A DNA stretch of 39,099 nt from an uncultured Ruminiclostridium sp. Its GTDB lineage: Bacteria; Bacillota; Clostridia; Oscillospirales; Ruminococcaceae. This document shows positions 7,396-15,454 of the stretch, piece after piece. The notes beneath the pieces are model-generated. The model saw only the letters and a list, made by a program, of their open reading frames with translations, searched no databases and was not told the origin of the DNA. A program made the translations under genes and the position numbers. Within the stretch, counting starts at the first letter, position 1. Each line of letters begins with the position of its first letter. Location of the stretch: NCBI GenBank assembly GCA_934454635.1, contig CAKSFR010000020.1, forward strand, positions 1 through 39,099, read 5' to 3'.

Positions 7396-9623
7396 ACATT
7401 TTTAACAGATACGCTCCGTTCGTGCAGGAGTTTATTTATCGAAACGGCTGGGAAAGTCTGCGCGCGATACAGGCTGCTGCGGGCGACGCGATTTTTAACA
7501 GCGACGAAAACGTGCTGCTTTCGGCTTCGACCGCTTCGGGAAAGACCGAAGCCGCTTTTTTCCCTATTTTAACGCTTTTTTCGGAGGATATGCCGCGTTC
7601 GGTCGGCGCGCTTTATATAGGTCCGCTGAAAGCCTTGATAAACGATCAGTTTCTGCGCCTTAACGACCTCTGCGCCGAAGCGGACATTCCCGTCTGGCAC
7701 TGGCACGGCGACGTTTCCGCCTCGCACAAGGCGCGCCTGCTGAAAAATCCGTCGGGAATACTCCAGATAACTCCCGAGTCGCTCGAAGCGCTCATGCTGC
7801 GCAAGCATTCGGTAATTACGAAGCTTTTCGGCGATTTGCGTTTTATCGTTATCGACGAGGTCCATTCGCTTATGCGCGGCGACCGCGGCGGTCAGACGCT
7901 CTGCCTTATTGAACGGCTGTCGAAGCTTGCGGGAGTAAATCCGCGCAGAATAGGACTTTCGGCGACGCTTGGCGACCCGAAAGCGACGGGGGAATTTCTC
8001 TCCTACGGAACGGGCAGAGGGACGATTACCCCGAAAATAGAAACGAAAGGCGTGAAATGGCGCCTTTCGATGGAGCATTTTTTTGTTTCGGGAACTCAGG
8101 CGGGCGACGGCAGCGAGCTTTCCGCCGCGCCGGTTCCCGAAGAAGCAACGGATACCGCGCCGAAAGACGCCGACCCGGGCATCGGATATATTTTCGAGCA
8201 TACGCGCGGGAAAAAGTGTCTTGTTTTTGTAAATTCGCGCGAGGAATGCGAGGGTGTGACAACTTCGCTGCGGCAGTACTGCGAGGAAAAAAACGAGCCT
8301 GACCGCTTTCTTATTCACCACGGAAATCTTTCGGCTTCATACCGCGAAACGGCGGAGGCGGTAATGAAAGACGAGTCGCAGTTCCTCACGACGGTGACTA
8401 CGGCGACGCTTGAGCTGGGCATAGACATAGGGCGGCTCGAACGCGCTTTTCAGATCGACGCGCCGTATATGGTTTCGTCGTTTTTGCAGCGCATGGGGCG
8501 CACGGGCAGACGCGACCTTCCGCCCGAAATGTGGTTCGTAATGCGGGAGGAGGTTCCCGAATCGCGCGCTATGCTGCCTGAAACGATACCGTGGAAGCTG
8601 CTTCAGGGAATTGCGCTTATCCAGCTTTATCTTGAAGAACGCTGGGTAGAACCGCCGAAGCTCGACAGGCTGCCGTTCAGCCTGCTTTATCACCAGACTA
8701 TGAGCACTCTCGCTTCCTGCGGGGAGATGACGCCTGCGGCGCTTGCGGGGAGAGTTCTCTCGCTGCACTTTTTCAACAGGATCTCAAAGGACGATTACCG
8801 CGTTCTGCTGCGGCATCTGATTGAAACCGACCATATCGAGAAAACCGAAAACGGCGGACTTATCGTAGGGCTTGCGGGAGAGCGGATCGTAAACAATTTC
8901 AAGTTCTACGCGGTATTTCAGGAAAACGAGGAATACACCGTGCGCTCAGGTTCTGAGGAGCTGGGAACTATTGTAAAGCCGCCGCCCGCAGGCGATAAAA
9001 TAGCTATCGCGGGACACGTCTGGGTAGTCGAAGAGGTCGATCACAAGCGCCACTTGGTTTACTGCACGCAGGTCAAGGGCAGAGTTCCCGCTTATTTCGG
9101 CGACTGTCCCGGCGATATCCACACGCACGTTCTTGAACGTATGCTGAGGGTGCTGCGTGAGGACTGCGGCTATCCGTATCTGATGAAAAACGCTGCCGCA
9201 AGGCTTGTTCAAGCTCGCCACACAGCCCGAAATTCACGCATGACCTCGGAAGCGCTGATAAATCTCGGCGGAGATATGTGGTGCCTTTTTCCGTGGCTGG
9301 GAAGCTATGGATTCCTTGCAATGGAGCGCTTTCTGAAGCTGAAATGCGGCGAAAGCCTCGGACTTTCGGGACTGGACAGCACGCGTCCGTATTTCATAAT
9401 GTTCAAAATGAAAGCGGATAAAAACGAGTTTTTCCGCGTGCTTTTTGAAACGGTTCGTCAGCCGCTCGACCCTATGGAGCTTGTCTATCCCGACGAAGTT
9501 CCGATTTTCGAGAAATACGACGAATTTATCCCTGCGGAGCTGGTACGAAAAGGCTTCGCTTACGGGATACTGGGAATTGAGGAAATGAAGCGGAGAATAG
9601 AGAGCTGGCGTGAATTATCTTAA
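7392..9623 (+). CDS. DEAD/DEAH superfamily 2 helicase, Lhr/BrxHI-like
   Basis: A 743-aa helicase with Q-motif-like LRAIQ (near 27), Walker A STASGKT (46-52), DEVH box (155-158), SAT motif in GLSATLGD (188-195), TATLELGIDIG motif V (338-347) and QRMGRTGRR motif VI (366-374). The remaining 370 residues resemble the C-terminal winged-helix and accessory domains of Lhr-type helicases. BREX type 2 loci carry such a helicase (BrxHI) beside BrxD, as here, but no pglX, pglZ, brxA or brxB homologue is visible in the window. The stop at 9621-9623 lies 3' of the parB stop codon on the other strand, so the two genes overlap tail to tail by 9 bp. Confidence 0.88.
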   Translation: MNIFNRYAPFVQEFIYRNGWESLRAIQAAAGDAIFNSDENVLLSASTASGKTEAAFFPILTLFSEDMPRSVGALYIGPLKALINDQFLRLNDLCAEADIPVWHWHGDVSASHKARLLKNPSGILQITPESLEALMLRKHSVITKLFGDLRFIVIDEVHSLMRGDRGGQTLCLIERLSKLAGVNPRRIGLSATLGDPKATGEFLSYGTGRGTITPKIETKGVKWRLSMEHFFVSGTQAGDGSELSAAPVPEEATDTAPKDADPGIGYIFEHTRGKKCLVFVNSREECEGVTTSLRQYCEEKNEPDRFLIHHGNLSASYRETAEAVMKDESQFLTTVTTATLELGIDIGRLERAFQIDAPYMVSSFLQRMGRTGRRDLPPEMWFVMREEVPESRAMLPETIPWKLLQGIALIQLYLEERWVEPPKLDRLPFSLLYHQTMSTLASCGEMTPAALAGRVLSLHFFNRISKDDYRVLLRHLIETDHIEKTENGGLIVGLAGERIVNNFKFYAVFQENEEYTVRSGSEELGTIVKPPPAGDKIAIAGHVWVVEEVDHKRHLVYCTQVKGRVPAYFGDCPGDIHTHVLERMLRVLREDCGYPYLMKNAAARLVQARHTARNSRMTSEALINLGGDMWCLFPWLGSYGFLAMERFLKLKCGESLGLSGLDSTRPYFIMFKMKADKNEFFRVLFETVRQPLDPMELVYPDEVPIFEKYDEFIPAELVRKGFAYGILGIEEMKRRIESWRELS

Positions 9624-10424
9624 CGGAATTTTTACGACATATTCCATAAATTCCTCGGTTCGGCTGCGCTTTGCCTCGCAGTTTATGCCCGCCTCTTTCA
9701 TTGCGTCTATGGTTTTATTGAACGTGTTTATGTAGAGGTTCACCGCCTTGAAGCTCCACCTTTTCTGGATTTTCTGCTTCGGCTTTTCTGTCAGCATTTC
9801 GTCGATATATCGATCCGTCTGGGCTGTATTAAGCTGTCCCGAGCTTATCGCTTCTATTGCGCTTTTTCGGCGTTCTCCCGGAAGTCGCAGAAGTGCGCGC
9901 GCCTGTCGCTCGTTTAGCTTAAAGCGCAGTACGAGCGCCTTTTCCTCGTCGCTTAATTTCAGCAGGCGAAGCTTATTCGCGATCGTGGACTGAGCGATCC
10001 CCAGCCGCGCGGCGGTTTCCTCCTGCGTAAGCTCATAATAATCGATGAGGTTCTTTATCGCGTACGCTTCCTCCATATAATTCAGCTCGGAGCGCTGGAG
10101 ATTTTCGACAACCGCCAGAATTGCGCTGTCCTTATTCGTGGTTTCGATAATAATGCACGGCACATAGCTCATGTTCAGCAGCTTGCACGCGCGCAGGCGG
10201 CGTTCGCCCGCGATAAGCTCGTAGGTAAGTCCGTTTTCGAGCCGCCTTACCGTAAGCGGCTGTAAAATGCCGTTTTGCTGAATACTCACCGCAAGCTGCG
10301 AAAGCTCATAATCATCGAATATGACCCGCGGCTGTGCAGGGTTGGGCGCAATGCAGCAAACGGGGATCTCGATAACGCGGTTGGCGGTTGTTTTCTCGGC
10401 TGTGTTTTTCTGAAAAATTGCCAT
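9615..10424 (-). CDS. parB: ParB/Noc-family DNA-binding CTPase
   Basis: The 269-aa protein has the ParB N-terminal CTP-binding domain (PNPAQPRVIFD near residue 25, AGERRLRA near 72, ENLQRSELNYMEEA near 107), a central helix-turn-helix (QEETAARLGIAQSTIANKLRLL) and a C-terminal dimerisation region. ParB spreads from parS sites and loads condensin or regulates ParA; Noc paralogues act in nucleoid occlusion. I cannot separate the two here. The start at 10424 follows GGAAAGGA; an in-frame ATG seven codons upstream has no such site. Unusually, a parA gene lies 17 kb away rather than adjacent. No consensus parS was found. Confidence 0.9.
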   Translation of the reverse strand: MAIFQKNTAEKTTANRVIEIPVCCIAPNPAQPRVIFDDYELSQLAVSIQQNGILQPLTVRRLENGLTYELIAGERRLRACKLLNMSYVPCIIIETTNKDSAILAVVENLQRSELNYMEEAYAIKNLIDYYELTQEETAARLGIAQSTIANKLRLLKLSDEEKALVLRFKLNERQARALLRLPGERRKSAIEAISSGQLNTAQTDRYIDEMLTEKPKQKIQKRWSFKAVNLYINTFNKTIDAMKEAGINCEAKRSRTEEFMEYVVKIPLR

Positions 10425-10445
10425 TTTTTCGTCCTTTCCAATCAT

Positions 10446-10794
10446 GTCATTTTATGTGATTTCCGGTTCCCGCCGTATAAGAGCGGGAGCTTCGCTTTTC
10501 CTTCCTTAAACATAATAACATGAATTTCAGGTAATTTCCAGCCCGTTTAATCGCGGCAATTCGTCGTTTTTCGTCGCATTCCGATGCAAAAGGACGTTTT
10601 TCATCGCAATGCGACAAAATTCGACGTCGAAAAACGTAGAAAAGCGACGAAATATGTCGCAAAATTTTTTCGGGAAATGGGAATAATACCAACCGCCCAT
10701 AAAACTACAGACAAGTAAAATCATCGCATAATCCATATGCAAAAGATTACGCTCGGTTTTTCTTACAGCTTTTAGTTAGAGAGTATAGGAGAGT
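10446..10794. promoter_or_regulatory. parB upstream region with clustered GTCGC inverted repeats
   Basis: No gene is visible. Between about 10563 and 10657 the pentamer GTCGC/GCGAC and close variants recur in alternating orientation: TTTTTCGTCGCA, TTTTTCATCGCAATGCGACA (TCGCA-A-TGCGA dyad), the perfect 12-bp palindrome TTCGACGTCGAA (10620-10631), and GCGAC-7 bp-GTCGC (10644-10660). The region immediately precedes parB and probably includes its promoter. A sequence TTTTTTCGGGAAAT (10667-10677 area) resembles one half of the Noc site ATTTCCCGGGAAAT, weakly. The repeats may be operators; no binding protein is assigned. Confidence 0.5.
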
Positions 10795-11066
10795 TTGTGC
10801 GGCGAAGCCGCACAAGAAAGGCTGAAAGAGCAGAGAGTGCGCGCGGCGCTGAGCAGCTTAAGCTGCTCAGCGCCGTTTGAACTGCGTTCCCCATACGTTT
10901 TCTGCGCCTGCGGCAGAGCTGCGATTCGGCAGACTGCCCCTCGACACACTTTCAGCAAACGTCGGCGCAGCTGCGGGCGCGCGTGTTCCGCCGCGCCGAA
11001 AGCGCGGCGGAACAATCATGCGGCTGTCGCCGCATGAAGCGCGGTTTGCTTCGCAAACCGCGCTTC
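10795..11066. repeat. Island of tandem GC-rich perfect hairpins
   Basis: About 270 bp between the DinB-like gene and parB contains five perfect inverted repeats in a row: 10795-10815 (9-bp arms, GAA loop), 10844-10875 (32-bp uninterrupted palindrome centred on CTTAAG), 10985-11013 (12-bp arms, CGAAA loop), 11017-11036 (8-bp arms, TGTC loop) and 11036-11066 (14-bp arms, TTC loop). The sequence is far richer in G+C than the flanks and open frames in it are artefacts of the repeats. None has a T-run, so they are not simple terminators. It may be a palindromic repeat element or a structured RNA 3' of the DinB-like gene. Confidence 0.85.
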
Positions 11067-11076
11067 GCGCGCCCGC

Positions 11077-11580
11077 TCATTCCTCGAAATAGCCCTTTGA
11101 AAGCCTTATGCACGAGTCGGTGGGACCGACATAAACTGGAAATCTGCCCGTGCGTTCAATAGTCTGACCGTTGAGCATACCCGTATGTACCGAAATGTGG
11201 CGGAACTGCATAAGAACAAGCTCTAGCCGCGTGTATTCGCAGTTTTCCGGGCAGTCGTTAAGCTCCTCGTCGGTAAGACTGTCGAGATACGCAAGCGTTT
11301 TTTCGCGGACAGCGTGCAGATAATCAAGCAGAAGATCGTCGCCGAGAACCGCCTCGCACGGCGTATCGGGATCGTTAAGACCCTGTTCGTGAAACTGCGG
11401 CTCGGTGAAAACAGACGGGTTGAAAAACCACTTGTCCGCAGAATGAATAGTGTGATAGACATATCTCCACGCGGGCGTGCCGCAGACAAGCGCTTCTCTG
11501 TCATAAGTGCGTATAGCTGTTTCAAGATTAATGAAATTAGGCTCGACCTGCCGTCTAATCATCTCGCAGACATTTCTCAT
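11077..11580 (-). CDS. DinB-superfamily protein
   Basis: A 167-aa protein resembling the DinB/YfiT four-helix bundle: AWRYVYHTIHSADKWFF near residue 38 and MQFRHISVHTGMLNG near residue 130 supply the spaced histidines typical of the metal site. Relatives include thiol-dependent transferases and many uncharacterised proteins; no substrate can be assigned. The start at 11580 follows AAAGGAA; an upstream extension to 11634 would read through a hairpin. It follows the GH130 gene, separated by the inverted repeat at 11610-11640, and is followed by the hairpin island. Confidence 0.75.
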   Translation of the reverse strand: MRNVCEMIRRQVEPNFINLETAIRTYDREALVCGTPAWRYVYHTIHSADKWFFNPSVFTEPQFHEQGLNDPDTPCEAVLGDDLLLDYLHAVREKTLAYLDSLTDEELNDCPENCEYTRLELVLMQFRHISVHTGMLNGQTIERTGRFPVYVGPTDSCIRLSKGYFEE

Positions 11581-11609
11581 AAGAATTTCCTTTCTATATA
11601 AATAATAAA

Positions 11610-11647
11610 TATACCGTGCCGGGGCTGCCTGCACGGTATATTTTTTT
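11610..11647. terminator. Intrinsic-terminator-like hairpin
   Basis: TATACCGTGC (11610-11619) pairs with GCACGGTATA (11631-11640), 10 bp with an 11-base loop. The T-run (11641-11647) makes it strongest on the plus strand; on the minus strand it follows the GH130 stop by 15 nt and is followed by an AT-rich stretch, so it may weaken read-through into the DinB-like gene, for which no clear promoter is visible. Confidence 0.6.
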
Positions 11648-11654
11648 GTTCATT

Positions 11655-12839
11655 TTATTTTTTGAGAAGTTCAAGGTTCCTGCCGATAAGCTCGCAGCGC
11701 TGCTTTACGCAGTCAACCGAGCGGTGCGGATCCTCCGGGGTATTGAACGTGTAGTCCATGAGCTTCTCGAGCGTCGTTGTCGCAACGTGCATTCGCGTGT
11801 CGCTCGAAGCATAGTAGATGAACACCGTTCCGTCGTCGTCAACTATCGCTCCGTTTGTGAATACAACGTTTGAAACGTCGCCGACGCGCTCTTCGCCGTG
11901 CGGAGCAATGAAAAGTCCCGACGGAGAAGCAATCAGCTTCGACGGATCGTTCAGGTCGGTAGCAAAAACATAGATGACATAGCGCAGACCCGCCGCAGTA
12001 TTGCGAACGCCGTGCGCAATGTGTATCCAGCCTTTCGGAGTCTTTATCGGAACAGCTCCCGCGCCGTTTTTTACCTCCGTGAGGGTGTGATAAACACGCG
12101 GACTTATAACGGTTTCTTCCGTGCAGATTACAGGGTTCGTTATATCCTCGCAAAGTCCGAAGCATACTCCGCCGCCGCTTCCCGTCTGGATAAAATCGTC
12201 CTGCGGGCGAGTGTAGAAAGCATATTTTCCGTCAACAAATTCGGGGTGAAGGACTACGTTTCGCTGCTGAGGAGAGCGCGACTTCAGATTCGGAAGTCTT
12301 TCCCATGTAACAAGATCCTTTGTGCGGACGATTCCCGCCTGTGCAACGGCAGCGGAAAGATCCCCGCTTTCGGTATCCTTGCTTTCCGAGCAGAAAACGC
12401 CGTAGATCCAGCCGTCCTCATGCTGCGTAACGCGCATATCGTAAACGTTGGTTTCTTCGGGACAGGTATCCGGGAGCTGCACGGGATAATCGCGGAAACG
12501 GAAGCCGTCAATACCGTTGTCGCTCTCGGCAACGGCGAAGAACGATTTGCGGTCGTTGCCCTCGACGCGCACGATAAGGCAGTATTTTCCGTTCAGCTTT
12601 ATAGCGCCGGAATTAAGCGCGGCGTTTACACCAAGCCGCTCCATAAAATAAGGATTGGTTTCATAATTGAAGTCGTATTTCCAGATAAGCGGCGCGTGCG
12701 CAGCCGTAAGAACGGGGTATTTGTAGCGGTCGTAAATACCGTTGTAAAAATCCGTTTTTTCATTTTTTCTGTTTATCAGCGCTTCATATTTTTCGGTTTC
12801 TTTCTGAACGCGGCGCTGAAATTCTTCTTTTGTGGGCAT
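11655..12839 (-). CDS. GH130 glycoside phosphorylase, probable 4-O-beta-D-mannosyl-D-glucose phosphorylase
   Basis: A 394-aa protein of the GH130 five-bladed propeller family. The N-terminal helical segment, [19 protein letters not shown] (near 105), [17 protein letters not shown] (near 150) and [19 protein letters not shown] near the C-terminus are the arrangement of mannosylglucose phosphorylases. These cleave beta-1,4-mannosyl-glucose with phosphate, giving mannose 1-phosphate and glucose, in cytoplasmic use of mannan or glucomannan oligosaccharides; rumen Ruminococcus has well-known members. The start at 12839 follows AAAGGA. No mannan transporter or epimerase is beside it. A long leader with hairpins precedes it. 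Substrate is inferred from family resemblance. Confidence 0.82.
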   Translation of the reverse strand: MPTKEEFQRRVQKETEKYEALINRKNEKTDFYNGIYDRYKYPVLTAAHAPLIWKYDFNYETNPYFMERLGVNAALNSGAIKLNGKYCLIVRVEGNDRKSFFAVAESDNGIDGFRFRDYPVQLPDTCPEETNVYDMRVTQHEDGWIYGVFCSESKDTESGDLSAAVAQAGIVRTKDLVTWERLPNLKSRSPQQRNVVLHPEFVDGKYAFYTRPQDDFIQTGSGGGVCFGLCEDITNPVICTEETVISPRVYHTLTEVKNGAGAVPIKTPKGWIHIAHGVRNTAAGLRYVIYVFATDLNDPSKLIASPSGLFIAPHGEERVGDVSNVVFTNGAIVDDDGTVFIYYASSDTRMHVATTTLEKLMDYTFNTPEDPHRSVDCVKQRCELIGRNLELLKK

Positions 12840-13071
12840 AAAAAATCCTTTCAAATGTGTAATAAGTTGTTCGGCGTACACCAAACAGGCTTCCCGCATA
12901 AACTGATAAAAAGCGGAAGAGAGGTGCGGTAACAGCCCTGAAAAAGCTGTTCATGAATAGCCGCGCCTATTCACTTTTCCGTTTTCTATAAATCGGCGGA
13001 ATGGGGAAGCCTGTTCCGCCTGATTTATTTTGCGGCAAATACCGCGGATAATGCAAAATCAAAACATAATT
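12840..13071 (-). promoter_or_regulatory. Long structured 5' leader of the GH130 gene
   Basis: About 225 nt separate the -10 element from the start codon and no reading frame is convincing. Three inverted repeats are present: AAATC-GGCGGAA (12990-13001) with TTCCGCC-T-GATTT (13014-13026); TGAATAG (12954-12960) with CTATTCA (12967-12973); AACAGC (12931-12936) with GCTGTT (12946-12951). No known riboswitch consensus is recognised. Confidence 0.45.
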
Positions 13072-13100
13072 ATTATACCACATTTCTCTCCGTTTTGCAA
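13072..13100 (-). promoter_or_regulatory. Promoter of the GH130 gene
   Basis: Minus strand: TTGCAA (13100-13095), 17-bp spacer, perfect TATAAT (13077-13072). It is divergent from the proS promoter 95 bp away. Confidence 0.7.
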
Positions 13101-13195
13101 TATTCCCGCAGACGTTTTGTGCGATTTATTTCCCGCGGCGCATATCCTATATACAGACTCCGGCTGTAGAAAGATTAAAAAATAGTATAAAAGCA

Positions 13196-13224
13196 TTGAC
13201 AACTTTTGCAAAACATGATATAAT
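13196..13224 (+). promoter_or_regulatory. Promoter of proS
   Basis: TTGACA (13196-13201), 17-bp spacer, TATAAT (13219-13224): full consensus sigma-A promoter whose transcript would begin near 13231 with the T-box leader. Confidence 0.9.
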
Positions 13225-13230
13225 CAGAAA

Positions 13231-13476
13231 AAAGCTGTGAAAAGGAACAGTACCCGGCAAAAGCGGTGCAGAGAAAGGGCGGTTGGTGAAAGCCCTGCGC
13301 AAAAACCGGCGAACCCGCCTTTGAGCTGCGGCGCGCAACAGGCTTTGCCCAATTATGCTCCGTCGGTCGCTCCCGTTAAAGAGCTTTGAGTGCGGATCAT
13401 TCCGAACTTAGGTGGTAACACGGACTATCGGGGATAAACCCCTTGTTCGCCCTGAGATTTTCTCGGGGCGTTTTTT
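13231..13476 (+). ncRNA. T-box leader of proS (tRNA-Pro sensing)
   Basis: The leader has the T-box sequence TTAGGTGGTAACACGG (near 13408-13423), a Stem I with GCAGAGA and GGTTGGTGAAAGCC, and the GAACCCGCCTTTGAGC segment in which CCC at 13314-13316 is a plausible proline specifier codon. It ends in a terminator hairpin, CGCCCTGAGA (13448-13457) with TCTCGGGGCG (13461-13470) and T6. Uncharged tRNA-Pro should stabilise the antiterminator and switch on proS. The specifier assignment is by motif position and gene identity. Confidence 0.92.
13448..13476 (+). terminator. T-box leader terminator
   Basis: A 10-bp stem with one G-T pair, a TTT loop and six T, ending 25 nt before the proS start codon. 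It is the off state of the T-box switch. Confidence 0.88.
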
Positions 13477-13501
13477 ATTTTTGAAAGGAAAGGTACTTAC
13501 T

Positions 13502-15235
13502 ATGAAACTCGATAAGCTGGTCGGCGACCGTTTTAAAGAGCGTCCCTCCGACTGTCAGATCGACAGTCACGCAATAATGCTAAGAGGCGGCTACATGAAA
13601 TACGTCGCTAACGGAATTTTCTCCTCTTATATGCCCCTTCGCCGCATAACCAAAAAAATTGAAGCGATAATCCGCGACGAAATGGACAAAATCGACGGTC
13701 AGGAGGTTCAGTTCCCCGTTGTAATGCCCGCGTCGCTCTGGCAGGAATCGGGTCGCTATGAAAGCATAGGAAGCGAGCTTCTCCGCTTCACCGACCGCAA
13801 CAAGGCTCCGCACGTTCTCGGAATGACCCACGAAGAAGCGGCGGTTCAACTCGTCCGCGAATACGGACAGGGCTACACCAAATACCCGTTCATGATATAT
13901 CAGATCCAAACAAAATTCCGTGACGAGGCGCGTCCGCGCGGCGGTCTTATCCGCGTCCGCGAATTTACCATGAAGGACGCATATTCTTTCCACACGTCGC
14001 AGGAGGATCTCGAACAGTATTACGACCTCTGCCATAAGGCTTATGAAAATATTTTCGCAAGAGCGGGCGTTCCCGAAGTTATCTCGGTAAAGTCCGACTC
14101 GGGAATGATGGGCGGCAGCATTTCACACGAGTTTATGCTTCTCACGCCTATCGGCGAGGACACGATTGCAATTTGCCCCGAATGCGGCTACCGCGCTAAT
14201 ATGGAAGCTGCCGAAAGCATTACGAAAAACGAGCGCGACACGGTTTCAGCCGAGCTTACCGAGGTTTACACTCCGAATATCCACACGATCGAAGAAATCT
14301 GCGATTTTCTTAAAACACCTATCGAAAAAAGCTGCAAGGCGGTGGTTTATCAGAAAAACGAGGACGATTCCTACGTTGTGATTTTCCTCAGAGGCGACCT
14401 CGACGTAAACGAAACAAAGGTTCGCAACTTCCTCGGATTTGAAATTCACCCTGCGGTAATAACCGAAGAATGCGGACTGCACGCGGGATATATCGGACCG
14501 GTAGGGCTGCCCGAAAACTGCCGCGTTCTTTACGATAATTCCCTGCTTAACACAAACAATCTTTCCTGCGGCGCAAACAAGGAAGAATATCACTTCACGG
14601 GGCTTGATATGAGCCGCGATGTTCCGAATGCGGAATATCACGACTTTGCGAAAATTACCGAGGGCGGAGTTTGCCCGTGCTGTGGAAAGCATTCCATAAC
14701 AATTTCACGCGGCATCGAGGTCGGAAATATATTCCAGCTCGGAACAAAGTACACAAAGTCGATGAACATGACCTATCTCGACGCTAACGGCGAGTCGCAC
14801 AACCCGATAATGGGCTGCTACGGTATCGGCGTAGGCAGACTTGCCGCTTCGGTATGCGAAGCAAAGCACGACGATTTCGGTCCCATCTGGCCTATCACTA
14901 TCGCTCCGTGGGAGGTTCATATCTGCGCGGTTCGCGCCGACGACCCCGAGGTAAAGAAAACGGCGGACGAGCTTTATGAAGCTCTTACAAAGCGCGGTAT
15001 CGAAGTTATCTACGACGACAGAGCGGTAAGCGCGGGCGTAATGTTCTCGGACGCAGACCTGCTCGGAGTTCCTGTGCGCGTTGTCGTAAGTCCCCGCAAT
15101 CTCAAGGACGGCTGCTGTGAAATAAGCGCGCGCGACAAGAGCTTTTCGGAAAAGCCCGCCGCTGCGGACACTGCCGACAGAGTATGCGCGATAGTTGCGG
15201 AGCTTAAAGAAAAGATAAATTCAAACGTGAAGTAA
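13502..15235 (+). CDS. proS: Prolyl-tRNA synthetase, bacterial type with editing insertion
   Basis: This 577-aa class II synthetase charges tRNA-Pro. Motif 2 reads TKFRDEARPRGGLIRVREF (near residue 137), followed by TMKDAYSFH; motif 3 contains YGIGVGRLAA (near 440). The stretch from about 225 to 380 between motifs 2 and 3 is the YbaK-like INS domain that hydrolyses mischarged Ala-tRNA-Pro, typical of bacterial-type ProS; the C-terminal anticodon-binding domain follows. The start at 13502 follows GAAAGGAAAGG; a frame extending to 13412 lies inside the T-box leader. A strong terminator follows. Confidence 0.96.
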   Translation: MKLDKLVGDRFKERPSDCQIDSHAIMLRGGYMKYVANGIFSSYMPLRRITKKIEAIIRDEMDKIDGQEVQFPVVMPASLWQESGRYESIGSELLRFTDRNKAPHVLGMTHEEAAVQLVREYGQGYTKYPFMIYQIQTKFRDEARPRGGLIRVREFTMKDAYSFHTSQEDLEQYYDLCHKAYENIFARAGVPEVISVKSDSGMMGGSISHEFMLLTPIGEDTIAICPECGYRANMEAAESITKNERDTVSAELTEVYTPNIHTIEEICDFLKTPIEKSCKAVVYQKNEDDSYVVIFLRGDLDVNETKVRNFLGFEIHPAVITEECGLHAGYIGPVGLPENCRVLYDNSLLNTNNLSCGANKEEYHFTGLDMSRDVPNAEYHDFAKITEGGVCPCCGKHSITISRGIEVGNIFQLGTKYTKSMNMTYLDANGESHNPIMGCYGIGVGRLAASVCEAKHDDFGPIWPITIAPWEVHICAVRADDPEVKKTADELYEALTKRGIEVIYDDRAVSAGVMFSDADLLGVPVRVVVSPRNLKDGCCEISARDKSFSEKPAAADTADRVCAIVAELKEKINSNVK

Positions 15236-15251
15236 TACAGGCTGAAATGTA

Positions 15252-15294
15252 ATCACCCCGCCGACGCACAGAGTGTCTGCGGGGTGATTTTTTT
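15252..15294 (+). terminator. proS terminator
   Basis: ATCACCCCGC (15252-15261) pairs with GCGGGGTGAT (15279-15288), followed by a run of T to 15294. Confidence 0.9.
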
Positions 15295-15375
15295 GTGTTA
15301 TGCGCGCCAAAATGCGCTAATAGAATTTCTTGAAAATATTTCCTGCGTGATTTTTAAATTTTTTTCAAAAAGCTC

Positions 15376-15406
15376 TTGACATGGAGTCAACTCCAAGTGT
15401 TATAAT
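15376..15406 (+). promoter_or_regulatory. MerR-type promoter/operator of the redox operon
   Basis: TTGACA (15376-15381) and TATAAT (15401-15406) are separated by 19 bp instead of 17, and the spacer carries the dyad TGGAGT-CA-ACTCCA (15382-15395). An overlong spacer with a centred dyad is diagnostic of MerR-family activated promoters, and the sequence resembles AdhR/NmlR-type sites. A MerR gene is the last gene of the operon it drives. Confidence 0.88.
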
Positions 15407-15454
15407 GTATTCAACGCACAAAAGCGAATTATTCAGCAGAAAGGATTGATTTTT

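Noticed and set aside
4559..9623. Complete BREX or DISARM locus
   Set aside because: Only the ATPase and helicase resemble BREX accessory genes; no methyltransferase, PglZ or other core component is present in the window.
10776..11092. Several open frames of 70-80 codons on both strands
   Set aside because: They are read through the tandem hairpins; repeats of Ala/Arg codons on both strands reflect base composition, and no ribosome site is present.
15218..15236. Possible parS-like sequence with ACGTGAA at the end of proS
   Set aside because: Only one half matches the 16-bp parS consensus; the other half does not.
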